A DNA stretch of 64,000 nt from Planctomycetales bacterium (GTDB lineage Bacteria; Planctomycetota; Planctomycetia; Planctomycetales; Planctomycetaceae). The stretch covers positions 98,788 to 162,787 of the forward strand of contig JAPLOA010000054.1 in NCBI GenBank assembly GCA_026400835.1, written 5' to 3'. Of this stretch, positions 32,604 to 41,099 are shown piece after piece; positions within the stretch are counted from its first letter, which is position 1, and every line of letters starts with the position of its first letter. The notes beneath the pieces were generated by a model, which saw only the letters and a list, made by a program, of their open reading frames with translations, was not told the DNA's origin and did no database searches. The position numbers and the translations under genes are program-made.

Positions 32604-33929
32604 ATGGCTGGTACGAACTCGATTCTCGCAGACAAACTGCACGAGTATCCCCAACAAAATTTGATCGATGGGGCCAGCGACGGCATCGCTTCGGTTCTTG
32701 ATAACTGTCTCGACAAGAACGGCGGAGTCTTCCAACTTCTCCACCGCTACGCTGGCCGGACATTTTGCACCCCAGGTAAACGCCTTCGCCTTGATGCGCG
32801 ATCGTATTACCCGGACTACATGGGTGGAACAGGTCTTGATGAACTCTGGATGTGCTGCACCGTTCCCATCGTGACGGGCGTCATCGACACCAGAACGAAG
32901 AAGGCCCCGTTTCGCGAAGGCGAAGCGCATGTTCTCACTTCGGACGGACAGGTTATCTCGCTCCAGAATTTGATCTCTGCCAATCCAAAGGCAGTCATCG
33001 GCGACAAGGTGACAGCCCTGTCGAAACAACTCTTTGGCACAGTCACCTGGCCGATTGTTTCGAAGAAGTTCGACAACCTGAATCCGATTCCGCATCACCT
33101 TCACTGGTCGAAGTGGGAAGTCTACGACATCAATTCTTTTGACAATCCCGGAGTCAGTCCGTCGCATTATCACACCACGGCAATGGGTCTGTACCCGTTC
33201 GTGACCAGGGAACAGTTCCTTGCCTGCATGAAGCGGTTCGGAAAAGGCGAGTACAACGGTGTTCGGCACTTGTCGCCGCATACGATGATGCATATCGATG
33301 ACGGCTTCGTGATGCCCAATGGCGTACTGCATTCCCCGACAAACCTCTGCACCCACGAACTGCACGTCACAATGGATGAGCACTTCCTGGCCGAGGATCT
33401 TACGCTTGACGGACGTATCGGTGCGAAGGATGCGTTTTACGCTTGCCGGGAAGAGGACTATCCGAAGGCTCGACATGAAGACTGGGATTACCTGGTTGAG
33501 AAATTCGACTTCGCGGCAAACCAGGATCCGGATTTCGTCCTGAAGAATTCGCGTCCGGCAATCCCGGCCGAAGAATTCAAGGGCAACGGGGTCGAAGCCA
33601 AATGGATCGTCTACGGGAATTTCCTCGGCGACCAGAAGTGCTCGATTCTCCGGCTCATCGTGGCCCCCGGTGCCAGGACAACTTTCCGTCCCGAGTGTCC
33701 CACGATGTTCCATACGAACGGTGGCAGCGGTCGCGTCGGAAAGCTCAGCGTGCGCTATCACCAGAATATGGTTCTCGGCGAGATCTATCCCGAGATCGGA
33801 TTCATCACAGAAGCAGCGCTGGCGAACGGCGGTGTGGAGATCGAAAACACGGGAACAGAACCGCTCGTGTTGACGTTTGACTTCCCGCAGAACGCGCACA
33901 GCAGGACGCCTGGTGTTGCTTCTGCCTGA
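32604..33929 (+). CDS. cupin-type protein, sugar-isomerase-like
   Basis: A 441-residue cytoplasmic protein with cupin features. The segment H-H-L-H-W-S-K-W-E-V-Y-D (about 155-170) resembles the metal-binding His/Glu pattern of phosphomannose-isomerase-like cupins, and further histidines occur in S-H-Y-H-T-T, H-L-S-P-H-T-M-M-H-I and C-T-H-E-L-H-V-T-M-D-E-H. A second jelly-roll half follows (W-I-V-Y-G-N-F, L-I-V-A-P-G-A-R-T-T, H-T-N-G-G-S-G). I am confident that it is a metal-dependent cupin but not of the reaction. Its ATG has a good ribosome site (GAGGAG six bases upstream). It is a single gene, with no obvious operon partner. A sugar or keto-acid substrate is only a guess from the fold. Confidence 0.62.
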   Translation: MAGTNSILADKLHEYPQQNLIDGASDGIASVLDNCLDKNGGVFQLLHRYAGRTFCTPGKRLRLDARSYYPDYMGGTGLDELWMCCTVPIVTGVIDTRTKKAPFREGEAHVLTSDGQVISLQNLISANPKAVIGDKVTALSKQLFGTVTWPIVSKKFDNLNPIPHHLHWSKWEVYDINSFDNPGVSPSHYHTTAMGLYPFVTREQFLACMKRFGKGEYNGVRHLSPHTMMHIDDGFVMPNGVLHSPTNLCTHELHVTMDEHFLAEDLTLDGRIGAKDAFYACREEDYPKARHEDWDYLVEKFDFAANQDPDFVLKNSRPAIPAEEFKGNGVEAKWIVYGNFLGDQKCSILRLIVAPGARTTFRPECPTMFHTNGGSGRVGKLSVRYHQNMVLGEIYPEIGFITEAALANGGVEIENTGTEPLVLTFDFPQNAHSRTPGVASA

Positions 33930-34135
33930 GCGTACGCGAGCAGCGTTTTCTCCTGGCCATTGAGAAAACCTGCGCGGTATAATTCAAACGTCGAATGAGC
34001 AAACTCATTCGGAAGCCCGCTTGTGTCGACCGCCTCGTCCGTCCGGGACGCGGCGGTCGTACGCTCACATACTGTCACTCTGATTTTTGCTTTATCGGGC
34101 ACTCCACATGCGGCCGGTCGGAGAGGCAACTCAGC

Positions 34136-34225
34136 ATGAACAAGATAGACGGGGTTGAGATTGCACAGAATGCGATCATCTTAAAGAAAGGGTCTTCCGC
34201 AGAATCTGCTGAAGAGGCCTTTTAA
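34136..34225 (+). CDS. possible 29-residue peptide
   Basis: A short frame with a plausible ribosome site (G-A-G-A-G-G, nine bases before the ATG) codes for M-N-K-I-D-G-V-E-I-A-Q-N-A-I-I-L-K-K and an acidic end. An inverted repeat overlaps its stop. It may be a real small protein or chance; no family is recognised. Confidence 0.2.
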   Translation: MNKIDGVEIAQNAIILKKGSSAESAEEAF

Positions 34226-34251
34226 TTGCTGACTGATTTCATCAGGCCTCT
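34213..34251. terminator. possible bidirectional terminator hairpin
   Basis: AGAGGCCT at 34213-34220 pairs perfectly with AGGCCTCT at 34244-34251, with a 23-base loop that includes TTTTAATT. It lies between the end of the plus-strand spacer frame and the end of the minus-strand permease gene, a good site for a shared terminator, but the loop is long and no T-tract follows. Confidence 0.3.
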
Positions 34252-34256
34252 GACAA

Positions 34257-35498
34257 CTACTCATAGCGAAGCGCATCAATGGGATCGAGTCGACTGGCAC
34301 GCCAGGCTGGATAAAGTCCGAACACAAGCCCCACGACAGCAGCAAAAACCATCGCAACGATGCCAGCGGGAATGGACACAACCACTGGCCAGTCGGCTCC
34401 GTTACTGATGGAATTAATCAGCCGCGTAATCCCGAGCGACGCGAGGATTCCCAGTGCCAGACCAATGGCTCCGCCGAAGCAGCTGAGCACAACGGATTCA
34501 ATCAAAAACTGGATCATGATGTCGCGGCCTCGAGCACCGACGGCCATGCGGATCCCGATTTCTCGAGTGCGTTCGGTGACAGAAACAAGCATGATATTCA
34601 TAATGCCCACTCCACCGACCAGCAGAGAGATTCCGGCGATCGATGCCAGCAGCATTGTCATGATTCCCGTGATTCGGCCAAACAGTTCCGACAGCTGGGC
34701 GCTGGTGACGACTTCAAAATCCGGTTTCTGGCCAACGGCGATGTGATGCCGATCCATCAACAGCTGTTGAATCTCCGACTTCGCCAGATCAATCAACTCC
34801 GGCGCGCGGGCTCCGACAAGAATGGCGTTCACGTTTCGAAACGAGGTTCCCTGCAGCCGTTTTAGAACTGTTGTATACGGCATCAGCATGACATTGTCCT
34901 GATCGTCGCCAGTGAGCGACGCTCCCTTTTTGCCGAGCACACCCACGATCGTGAACGGGATGTTGCCGACTCGCAGTTGCTGGCCTATAGGATTGTCTGC
35001 CGGAAACAACTCCCTCACAATGGTATGCCCGACGACACAGACACAGTTTCCAGCTCGCTCGTCGCGTTCCGTAAAGAAACCGCCCGCTTCGATATCCCAT
35101 GTGCGAACTCGAAGATAATCGACACCGACTCCCCACATTTCCTTGGGCTGCATGTTCGTATTGCCGCGAACAACAGGCTTCAGTCCGAAAACCAGCGGAG
35201 AAAATGCAAGGACGGCTTCGCATTCACGACCGATCGCCTGCGCATCTTCGTCGGTCAGTGAAGGCAGACTGCCGGTCTGGACACCTCTGCGTTTTTCAAA
35301 CGATGGCTGTACCACGATGAAATTCGTGCCGATGGACTGCAGCTGATCCTGCAATAGCTGACCAGCGCTGCTTCCCACAGACACCATTGTCGTCACGGCA
35401 GAGATCCCGATCACAATACCGAAAACGGTCAGTGTGGCGCGCATCTTGTTTCGTAACAGGGCGCGAATGGCTACGGCGATTGTCAAAAAGAAACTCAT
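34257..35498 (-). CDS. MacB-like ABC transporter permease
   Basis: A 413-residue permease of the MacB/FtsX type without the fused ATPase domain. Helix 1 lies in the first 45 residues (T-L-T-V-F-G-I-V-I-G-I-S-A-V-T), followed by the periplasmic MacB core (about 50-285) with V-D-Y-L-R-V-R-T-W-D-I-E-A-G-G-F and I-G-Q-Q-L-R-V-G-N-I-P-F-T-I-V-G-V-L-G, then three C-terminal helices; the coupling helix is R-T-R-E-I-G-I-R-M-A-V-G-A. It should work with the separate ATPase at 37495, encoded on the other strand. Its start overlaps the MacA-like gene stop by four bases (ATGA). Such systems export macrolides, peptides, toxins or lipopeptides; this substrate is unknown. Confidence 0.9.
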   Translation of the reverse strand: MSFFLTIAVAIRALLRNKMRATLTVFGIVIGISAVTTMVSVGSSAGQLLQDQLQSIGTNFIVVQPSFEKRRGVQTGSLPSLTDEDAQAIGRECEAVLAFSPLVFGLKPVVRGNTNMQPKEMWGVGVDYLRVRTWDIEAGGFFTERDERAGNCVCVVGHTIVRELFPADNPIGQQLRVGNIPFTIVGVLGKKGASLTGDDQDNVMLMPYTTVLKRLQGTSFRNVNAILVGARAPELIDLAKSEIQQLLMDRHHIAVGQKPDFEVVTSAQLSELFGRITGIMTMLLASIAGISLLVGGVGIMNIMLVSVTERTREIGIRMAVGARGRDIMIQFLIESVVLSCFGGAIGLALGILASLGITRLINSISNGADWPVVVSIPAGIVAMVFAAVVGLVFGLYPAWRASRLDPIDALRYE

Positions 35499-36862
35499 GG
35501 AGCCCCCGGAGGCTTAACGCCGGCAATCAGTTCATCCCCCGGCTTCAGGTCACCGGACAGGACCTCGGTAAACTGATAGTCGCTGTCGCCAATCTGAATG
35601 CGGATACCCCGAAGCTTGCCAGTCAGAACCTTTGATGGATCATTTACGAATCCCGAATTATCGGTGGGGCGATTTTCTGATGTGGCTTCCGATTGTAATT
35701 GGGAGCGATCGGCTTCCGTTTCCTGAATCCACACGATGCGATTACTGGACGCAATCGTCGCCTTCGCCGCATCGTCGACCGGTGGTGTCTCTGAAGTGGT
35801 GACAGTCCCTTCGGCCGGTTCTGATGACAGGTTCAGCTCGAGCAGTTTCTGGTCCTCTTCTCGAACAAGTTCCTTGTCCGGAAAGTAACGCAGAGCAGCG
35901 TTGGGGACTTTCAGGATGTCTTTCAGTTCTCTCACTTGAAATGTCAGATTGGCCGTCATGCCCGGCAAAAGTTTTAGTTCCGGGTTAGTAGTCGACACAA
36001 TGACCGGATAAGTCACGACGTTCTGAGTGGTCGTGGAGCTCAGCCGGATCTGCTGAATCCTGGCATCGCTGAAGACAACTTCGGGATATGCATCGACCGA
36101 AAAGAAGACCGGCTGATTCGACTCTTTGGCATCTCGAATCAACCCGATGTCTGCTTCATCGATCGACGCCCGAATCAGCATTTCCTCCCGCATTCTCGGC
36201 GCAATCACGAAAAGCTCCGGCGCCTGAAACTGAGCGGCCAGCGTTTGCCCCTGATCAATCTTGCGATCAATGACCGTTCCGTCGACCGGAGATCTGATTT
36301 CCGTATAGGCGAGGTTCGCTTCGGAGTTTTCCAGATTCGCCCGCGCCTGCTTCACTGACGACTCTGAGATGAGTAACTGAGCTTCAAGCGACATCCGAGC
36401 AAATCGAAATTGATCCAACTCTGCCTGCGAAATAAAGTCTTCATTCTCGGCCTTCAGAGCAGCGGACCGTTGTTCATCGTTACGTGCCCGCTGCAATTCT
36501 GCCTGCACTCGGGCCACGTCGCCGACTCGAGCTCCCAGCGCTGCTTCATCCCGCTGAACTGATGCGATGTAGATTCGAGGATCGATCCTGGCCAGAATTT
36601 GCTGGGCCTTTACCTCTTCATTGTGGTCGACATGGAGTTCGAGGATTGGACCGGAAACAAAACTGCCCACGCGGACCGATAGTGTCGGTTCGAGCTGGCC
36701 GGTGGCATTGACCGTGATTCTCAGGTCGCCTTTTTCCACAATTGCTGTTCGAAATCGAGTTTTGTTGCGTTCTGCAAGCCACTGCTGGCCTTTTGTGAAA
36801 CCCAAATACCCCAACGAGGCCAGGACGGCGAGAACGATGACTGTTTTGATGAAAGTTCGCAT
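35495..36862 (-). CDS. MacA/HlyD-like periplasmic adaptor
   Basis: From the ATG at 36862 the product is 455 residues, long for the family. An N-terminal helix (I-K-T-V-I-V-L-A-V-L-A-S-L-G-Y-L) anchors it. The lipoyl halves are S-G-P-I-L-E-L-H-V-D-H-N-E-E-V-K-A-Q-Q-I-L-A-R-I and I-R-S-P-V-D-G-T-V-I-D-R, with a long coiled-coil hairpin between (about 90-180). After the beta-barrel and membrane-proximal part comes a low-similarity insert of about 70 residues rich in Glu, Ser and Thr (E-P-A-E-G-T-V-T-T-S and E-A-D-R-S-Q-L-Q-S-E), then a final strand set. A GTG at 36877 is an alternative start. It is the first gene of a minus-strand pair with the MacB-like permease, opposite the ATPase and TolC-like genes. 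Confidence 0.88.
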   Translation of the reverse strand: MRTFIKTVIVLAVLASLGYLGFTKGQQWLAERNKTRFRTAIVEKGDLRITVNATGQLEPTLSVRVGSFVSGPILELHVDHNEEVKAQQILARIDPRIYIASVQRDEAALGARVGDVARVQAELQRARNDEQRSAALKAENEDFISQAELDQFRFARMSLEAQLLISESSVKQARANLENSEANLAYTEIRSPVDGTVIDRKIDQGQTLAAQFQAPELFVIAPRMREEMLIRASIDEADIGLIRDAKESNQPVFFSVDAYPEVVFSDARIQQIRLSSTTTQNVVTYPVIVSTTNPELKLLPGMTANLTFQVRELKDILKVPNAALRYFPDKELVREEDQKLLELNLSSEPAEGTVTTSETPPVDDAAKATIASSNRIVWIQETEADRSQLQSEATSENRPTDNSGFVNDPSKVLTGKLRGIRIQIGDSDYQFTEVLSGDLKPGDELIAGVKPPGAP

Positions 36863-37091
36863 GGAAGACAGGTCCACAATTTATTCTGTCGGGCGGTCGT
36901 TTTTCGCCGGCGCTAATTTGCAATGTCACAGTGACTGAAGCGTTATCAGTTCCACGGCGTATGTTCTTGTTCGAGAAGTCGAACGACCTTGGGATATCAA
37001 CCTCAGAAAGTTGAATGTTACTCAACCCCTCGTCCGTAAGATATCACCGGCCTTGTCGCAAACGAAGCAAACCTCCGTGTCTTAGTCGCTT

Positions 37092-37185
37092 CATCAGCCG
37101 CAGGGCGTTAGCCCCCGCTTGTTTTTCCTCGGTTCCGGTGGCGAAAACCGGACGCTCACGCGTTCCGGCTGATTAATTCAACAGG
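37092..37185 (+). repeat. dispersed GCGTTAGCCCCCG-type repeat, copy 1
   Basis: Starts with an AGCCGCAGGGCGTTAGCCCC-like stretch and ends in AACCGGACGCTCACGCG followed by TTCCGGCTGATTAATTCA. The final 38 bases are matched at about 32 positions by 61673-61711. This sequence type is familiar from planctomycete spacers; the exact boundaries are not clear. Confidence 0.5.
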
Positions 37186-37334
37186 CTGCCGGGCCTGCTG
37201 GAGCAGGACAGCTGATTGGGGAGGCGTTTTGAGTCAAACTGAACTTCAGTGGCCGGTCAGTGTGTGCACAGCGATTGTACTCTGACTACACTAACCAACA
37301 GTCCCCAAACAACATTTTGTTTTTACTGCGGCGA

Positions 37335-37413
37335 GAAATCACAACCCGAAACGTCAGCGAGGGATTTCTCTGCAAGGCACCAATCCCTCGCTGATGCGTC
37401 GGGTTGTGATTTC
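37335..37413. repeat. long inverted repeat (32-base arms, 15-base loop)
   Basis: Arms at 37335-37366 and 37382-37413 pair at 29 of 32 positions around the loop TCTCTGCAAGGCACC. Each arm runs from GAAATCACAACCCG through CAGCGAGGGATT. It lies about 80 bases upstream of the ATPase gene. No open frame crosses it. It could be a MITE-like element, a protein-binding palindrome or an attenuator-type hairpin in the leader; the sequence type is repeated in planctomycete genomes, which favours a mobile repeat. Confidence 0.65.
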
Positions 37414-37494
37414 GTGAACTTGTTTCGGGACGAGTGCTAAGTCTCTGTTATCACAACCACGACACAAATCCTGTCCAGATACTGAATTCCTCCC

Positions 37495-38268
37495 ATGCCG
37501 CTGATTGAACTTCGAAACATCACCAAGACTTATGACTTGGGTGAAGTGAAGGTCAATGCTCTGCGGCCGACAGACTTGTTCATTGATCGTGGCGAGTTCG
37601 TTGCACTGCTTGGCCCGTCCGGTTCCGGCAAGTCGACCCTGATGAATACCTTAGGGTGTCTTGATCGGCCTTCGACTGGTAGTTATTTGCTCGATGGACA
37701 GGAAGTCGCAACACTCAATCGGAATGCCAGAGCCACCATTCGGAATCGGCACATCGGCTTCGTCTTTCAGAACTTCAATCTTCTCGCACGCACAACGGCG
37801 CTGGAGAACGTCGAACTGCCGCTCTTGTATGGGCCGGCGATGTCAGGCAGAGCTCGCAGCAAGCGAGCTCGGGAAATGCTGGCCATGGTAGGGCTGGAAG
37901 ATCGACTGGATCATCACCCCGGACAGCTGTCCGGCGGCCAGCAGCAGCGAGTCGCGATCGCACGTTCGCTGGTCACAAATCCGTCGATCCTGATGGGAGA
38001 TGAGCCGACGGGGAACCTGGACTCGAAAACGAGTCGAGAAGTGATCGAACTCTTTAAGAAATTGAACAAGGAACGACAAATTACGGTCATTCTGGTAACG
38101 CACGATCTTAACGTAGCCCGACACGCCCGCAGAATTCTGGTTATGCGGGACGGAATGATTGGGGTGGATACGACGCGGTTTGAAGATGCCTTTAATTCGT
38201 TACATGCGTTTGAATCCTCACCAGACGAACAAGAGGCGCCGTCCGTGCAGGCCGAACTGCCAGAATGA
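37495..38268 (+). CDS. MacB/LolD-like ABC transporter ATP-binding protein
   Basis: A 257-residue ATPase with Walker A G-P-S-G-S-G-K-S-T (40-48), Q-loop F-V-F-Q-N-F-N-L-L, signature L-S-G-G-Q-Q-Q-R-V-A, Walker B I-L-M-G-D-E-P-T-G-N-L-D and switch V-T-H-D. The sequence L-D-R-P-S-T-G-S-Y and the insertion after the Q-loop are of the MacB/LolD type. It should power the separate MacB-like permease at 34257. The next gene, a TolC-like channel, overlaps its stop by four bases, tying ATPase and outer-membrane factor in one translation-coupled pair. The acidic C-terminal tail (S-S-P-D-E-Q-E-A-P-S-V-Q) is extra compared with LolD. Confidence 0.93.
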   Translation: MPLIELRNITKTYDLGEVKVNALRPTDLFIDRGEFVALLGPSGSGKSTLMNTLGCLDRPSTGSYLLDGQEVATLNRNARATIRNRHIGFVFQNFNLLARTTALENVELPLLYGPAMSGRARSKRAREMLAMVGLEDRLDHHPGQLSGGQQQRVAIARSLVTNPSILMGDEPTGNLDSKTSREVIELFKKLNKERQITVILVTHDLNVARHARRILVMRDGMIGVDTTRFEDAFNSLHAFESSPDEQEAPSVQAELPE

Positions 38269-40166
38269 GTCACCTGACCATTGTCGGGCCGTCGATCTCC
38301 GACAGCATGAGTTACCACTTCGAACACACGCCAAGGATGGTTCTGTTCGTACTGGTGGCGGTTTTCGCTGGTTCCTCAGTTTGCCGCGCGCAGCTGCAGG
38401 ATGACGAACGGCGTATTCGCTGGCATGAGGCTGAGCGGCTTTCCGTTTTCCGTCGCAGCGAGGGCCCCGCACCAGTTACGGTCGCAACCGCCGAAGCAAC
38501 CCAGGCTGAGCGGCTGATGACTTTGGACGAAGCCATCCGGCTAACGTTGCAGCATTCAGAAGCCATCCGTGTTCTTGCGGGTGTCTCCGCCGTCTCGACT
38601 GGCCAGACAATCTACGATACTGCAATCGCCGTCACACCAATCGATCAGGCGAAGGCAATTTTTGATCCTGTTTTCTCCGCGAACAGTTCTTTCCGACACA
38701 CCGAATTTCCGGGTCTCAATGCGATCGAAAACTCTATCGTTCGCAGTCAGACCGCGGGCAATGACTCGGGCGTCTCACTGCGCGACTTGAATACGCTGGG
38801 TGGGACCGTAGACCTGAGTTTTTCCAACTCACTGGATGACCCGGCGGTCGCAGGGTTTCTCAATCGAAATCTGCCGTCAGCATCGCTCAGCTACACTCAG
38901 CCGCTTCTCGCCGGACTGGGGCGTGATGCCAATACCGCTCCGATTGTGATCGCTCGCCTGCAGCAGGAGATCTCCTACTTTCAGTTCAAGGACAGCATGC
39001 AGGAGCTCGTGCGCGGAACTATCGCAGCGTACTGGTCTCTCGTGCAGGCCAGGACAGAACTGTGGGCGCGAGAGATTCAGGTGGATCAGTCACGCAATGC
39101 GTTCCTGCGTCTGGAAGCACAGTTTCGACAGGGGCTCGCCAACCAGAGCGATGTGGCACAGCCAAAACTAGCGTATGCCAATTTTCGGGCCAATCTCGTA
39201 ACCGCTCGGGCCAATGTCCTGCAGCGTGAAGCGGCGCTTCGAAACATGATGGGACTTCCACCGTCAGATGGCGTCCAGATCGTGCCTTCAACCCCGCCCA
39301 CGCGGGACCAGGTGCAGTTTCGCTGGAACGAGATCAATGATACCGCGCAGTCACTGCGTCCGGATCTGGTTGAGCTGAATCTAATCCTTATGGCTGATCG
39401 AAAGCGGCTGGTGCAGAGCCGAAACCTGGCTCAACCCCAGCTGGACGCCGTCGCCCTTCAGCGTTGGGACGGTCTGAGTGGCCAGGTCATCAATGGAAAT
39501 CAATTATCGTCCGGCATGGGTGATAACAGCAGTTGGACAATGGGCGTGAATTTTTCCGTGCCGCTCAGCCTCAGAAAGTCACGTGCGCAGGTGCGGAATC
39601 ACGAACTGCTGATCATGAAGGATCGGGCGCTCATTCAACAGAATTTACATCTGATCGAACATCAGCTGGCGACATCTGTACGGACCATCGATCAAAACTT
39701 CCTTCAGTATGAGGCGTTTCGAGATGCTCGCCAGGCAGCGAAAGAAAACCTTGAAGTGCGTGTCCAGCGTCTGTTTACGGGCAACGAAAACTTCCTGAAT
39801 TTTCTTCAGGGCGTTACAGACTGGGGCAATGCCGTAGCGTCCGAAGCCCAGGCACTTGCTTCGTATAACTCAGGCCTCGCCGACCTGGAGCGTCAGACAG
39901 GCACGATACTGGAAACACACGGAATTCGTTTCGTTGAAGAACAGTTCGCAAGCATTGGTACACACGGTCGTTGGTGTCAGGACGAACGCTATCCTCGCGA
40001 TTTGAAACCACGGGAAAACAGTCAGCGATACGAAGATTCAGGCAAGGCATCCGAAGAAGCCTTTGATCTGCAGAACTTCCCACGGCGACGAGACGACCGA
40101 CTTCGCCTCCCGGAGGCTCCTCAGTTTGACGAAATGGAAGCTCAGCCTGTTGATACCCCGAAATAG
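38265..40166 (+). CDS. TolC-family outer membrane factor
   Basis: A 633-residue outer-membrane efflux protein. The leader (M-V-L-F-V-L-V-A-V-F-A-G-S-S-V-C-R-A-Q) sits about 25 residues after the first ATG, which overlaps the ATPase stop; a downstream start near 38310 or 38340 is possible but the overlap argues for the first. The two repeated halves show T-L-D-E-A-I-R-L-T-L-Q-H-S-E-A-I-R-V-L-A, then A-F-L-R-L-E-A-Q-F-R-Q-G-L-A-N-Q-S-D-V, and V-R-Q-L/F-T-G-N-E-N-F in the second half, the usual helical signatures. The C-terminal 70 residues are polar and repeat-poor, longer than in TolC. It should form the outer-membrane tunnel for the MacA/MacB-type complex encoded on the opposite strand. Confidence 0.88.
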   Translation: MSHLTIVGPSISDSMSYHFEHTPRMVLFVLVAVFAGSSVCRAQLQDDERRIRWHEAERLSVFRRSEGPAPVTVATAEATQAERLMTLDEAIRLTLQHSEAIRVLAGVSAVSTGQTIYDTAIAVTPIDQAKAIFDPVFSANSSFRHTEFPGLNAIENSIVRSQTAGNDSGVSLRDLNTLGGTVDLSFSNSLDDPAVAGFLNRNLPSASLSYTQPLLAGLGRDANTAPIVIARLQQEISYFQFKDSMQELVRGTIAAYWSLVQARTELWAREIQVDQSRNAFLRLEAQFRQGLANQSDVAQPKLAYANFRANLVTARANVLQREAALRNMMGLPPSDGVQIVPSTPPTRDQVQFRWNEINDTAQSLRPDLVELNLILMADRKRLVQSRNLAQPQLDAVALQRWDGLSGQVINGNQLSSGMGDNSSWTMGVNFSVPLSLRKSRAQVRNHELLIMKDRALIQQNLHLIEHQLATSVRTIDQNFLQYEAFRDARQAAKENLEVRVQRLFTGNENFLNFLQGVTDWGNAVASEAQALASYNSGLADLERQTGTILETHGIRFVEEQFASIGTHGRWCQDERYPRDLKPRENSQRYEDSGKASEEAFDLQNFPRRRDDRLRLPEAPQFDEMEAQPVDTPK

Positions 40167-40827
40167 AACGATACCAGAGACCAGGACCAAACAGTTCTCG
40201 TCTTTGTAAGGTCTCGGTCGGGGTAAGGTCTCGGCCGGTCCAGCTGCGGGGTGATGCAATCGACTAACTGGAAGCCAACGGAAACGACCGGCAGCAGCAG
40301 GAAGGCGTGCGAGTTCTCTACCCGAACTACGGTGCATCTATTGGCGGAGCGCTAGACGGTTCCATCGGTGTCGGCCCCATCCTGGAAATCAGCGGAGCAG
40401 TCATTGGCCACGCGACCGGAGCGTATCGCGTCTCCCGAATTCACGAGGATCAATCCGCTACGGCCTCGCTTGAGAGCAATAAGCATGGCAGCGAAGTCTC
40501 CATTCGACCGGTTAGAATGAAGCAACAGGTGGAGAAGTAGAACAGAAATTCTTTGCAGCCTCTGAACCCACAGGCGAGAGCACATAAAGCAAAAGGGAGA
40601 GGTCGATCTCTAATCATCTTTGCAATTCTGCGTGAGACATGCATTCTTCGCTGACATTATCGCCGTGCACGCAGTCCGTGAATCCGCCGAAACGGCAGCA
40701 ATACTCGCGATTTGCCTCGAATTCACTTCTTCTTCATATTTGGAGAGTGAAATGTTGCTATGTCCCAACCTGGCTCATCAGGTGAGAGTCCTTTCAAACG
40801 AGTTTTGTCGAATCGGAATTCAGGAGC
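40167..40827. other. spacer with a small uncertain frame
   Basis: 661 bases. A plus-strand frame (40307-40540) codes for a Gly-rich stretch (G-A-S-I-G-G-A-L-D-G-S-I-G-V-G) that could be a fragment of a lost secreted protein, but I cannot support it as a gene. No RNA or strong repeat was seen. Confidence 0.35.
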
Positions 40828-41046
40828 ATGGCGAACCAAACAAATGATTCAGGATTTCATCAGCGGGTTCATCGCGGACATTTCGAGAATTTTCTTAGAA
40901 AGCTGACCGCCGCAGAGAACCAGGAGCAACTGGAAAGAGTTATCTCCGGCATTGAAGTCGCGGTCGCACGAAATATGATTGACGCCTCTGATCACCAGGC
41001 ATTGACGGAAGTGGTCCAGCGTCGAACGGATGAGCTCAACCAGTAA
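40828..41046 (+). CDS. small helical protein
   Basis: A 72-residue protein with a good ribosome site (A-G-G-A-G, a few bases before the ATG). The sequence is helix-forming and polar: F-E-N-F-L-R-K-L-T-A-A-E-N-Q-E-Q-L and V-A-R-N-M-I-D-A-S-D-H-Q-A-L-T-E-V-V. There is no signal peptide or known domain. It ends 53 bases before the ligand-gated channel gene in the same direction, so it may be co-transcribed with it. I do not recognise a family; it could be a cytoplasmic regulator or accessory of the channel. Confidence 0.55.
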   Translation: MANQTNDSGFHQRVHRGHFENFLRKLTAAENQEQLERVISGIEVAVARNMIDASDHQALTEVVQRRTDELNQ

Positions 41047-41099
41047 GACCGAGAATATGATGACTTTCCTTCGCACACTGCGAACTGGAACAGCAACCT

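Larger units (their letters stand above)
36863..37494. other. divergent promoter region with repeats
   Basis: 632 bases between the MacA-like gene (minus) and the ATPase gene (plus). It must hold both promoters. It contains a dispersed repeat at 37092-37185 (including the strongly conserved part at 37144-37181) and a long inverted repeat at 37335-37413. No coding sequence was recognised. Confidence 0.45.

Noticed and set aside
32478..33899. Minus-strand open frame of 473 codons opposite the cupin gene
   Set aside because: The plus-strand frame has a good ribosome site and metal-binding His patterns; the minus frame has none.
40307..40540. Gly-rich frame downstream of the TolC-like gene
   Set aside because: It may be a fragment of a lost gene, but no family or start signal supports it.
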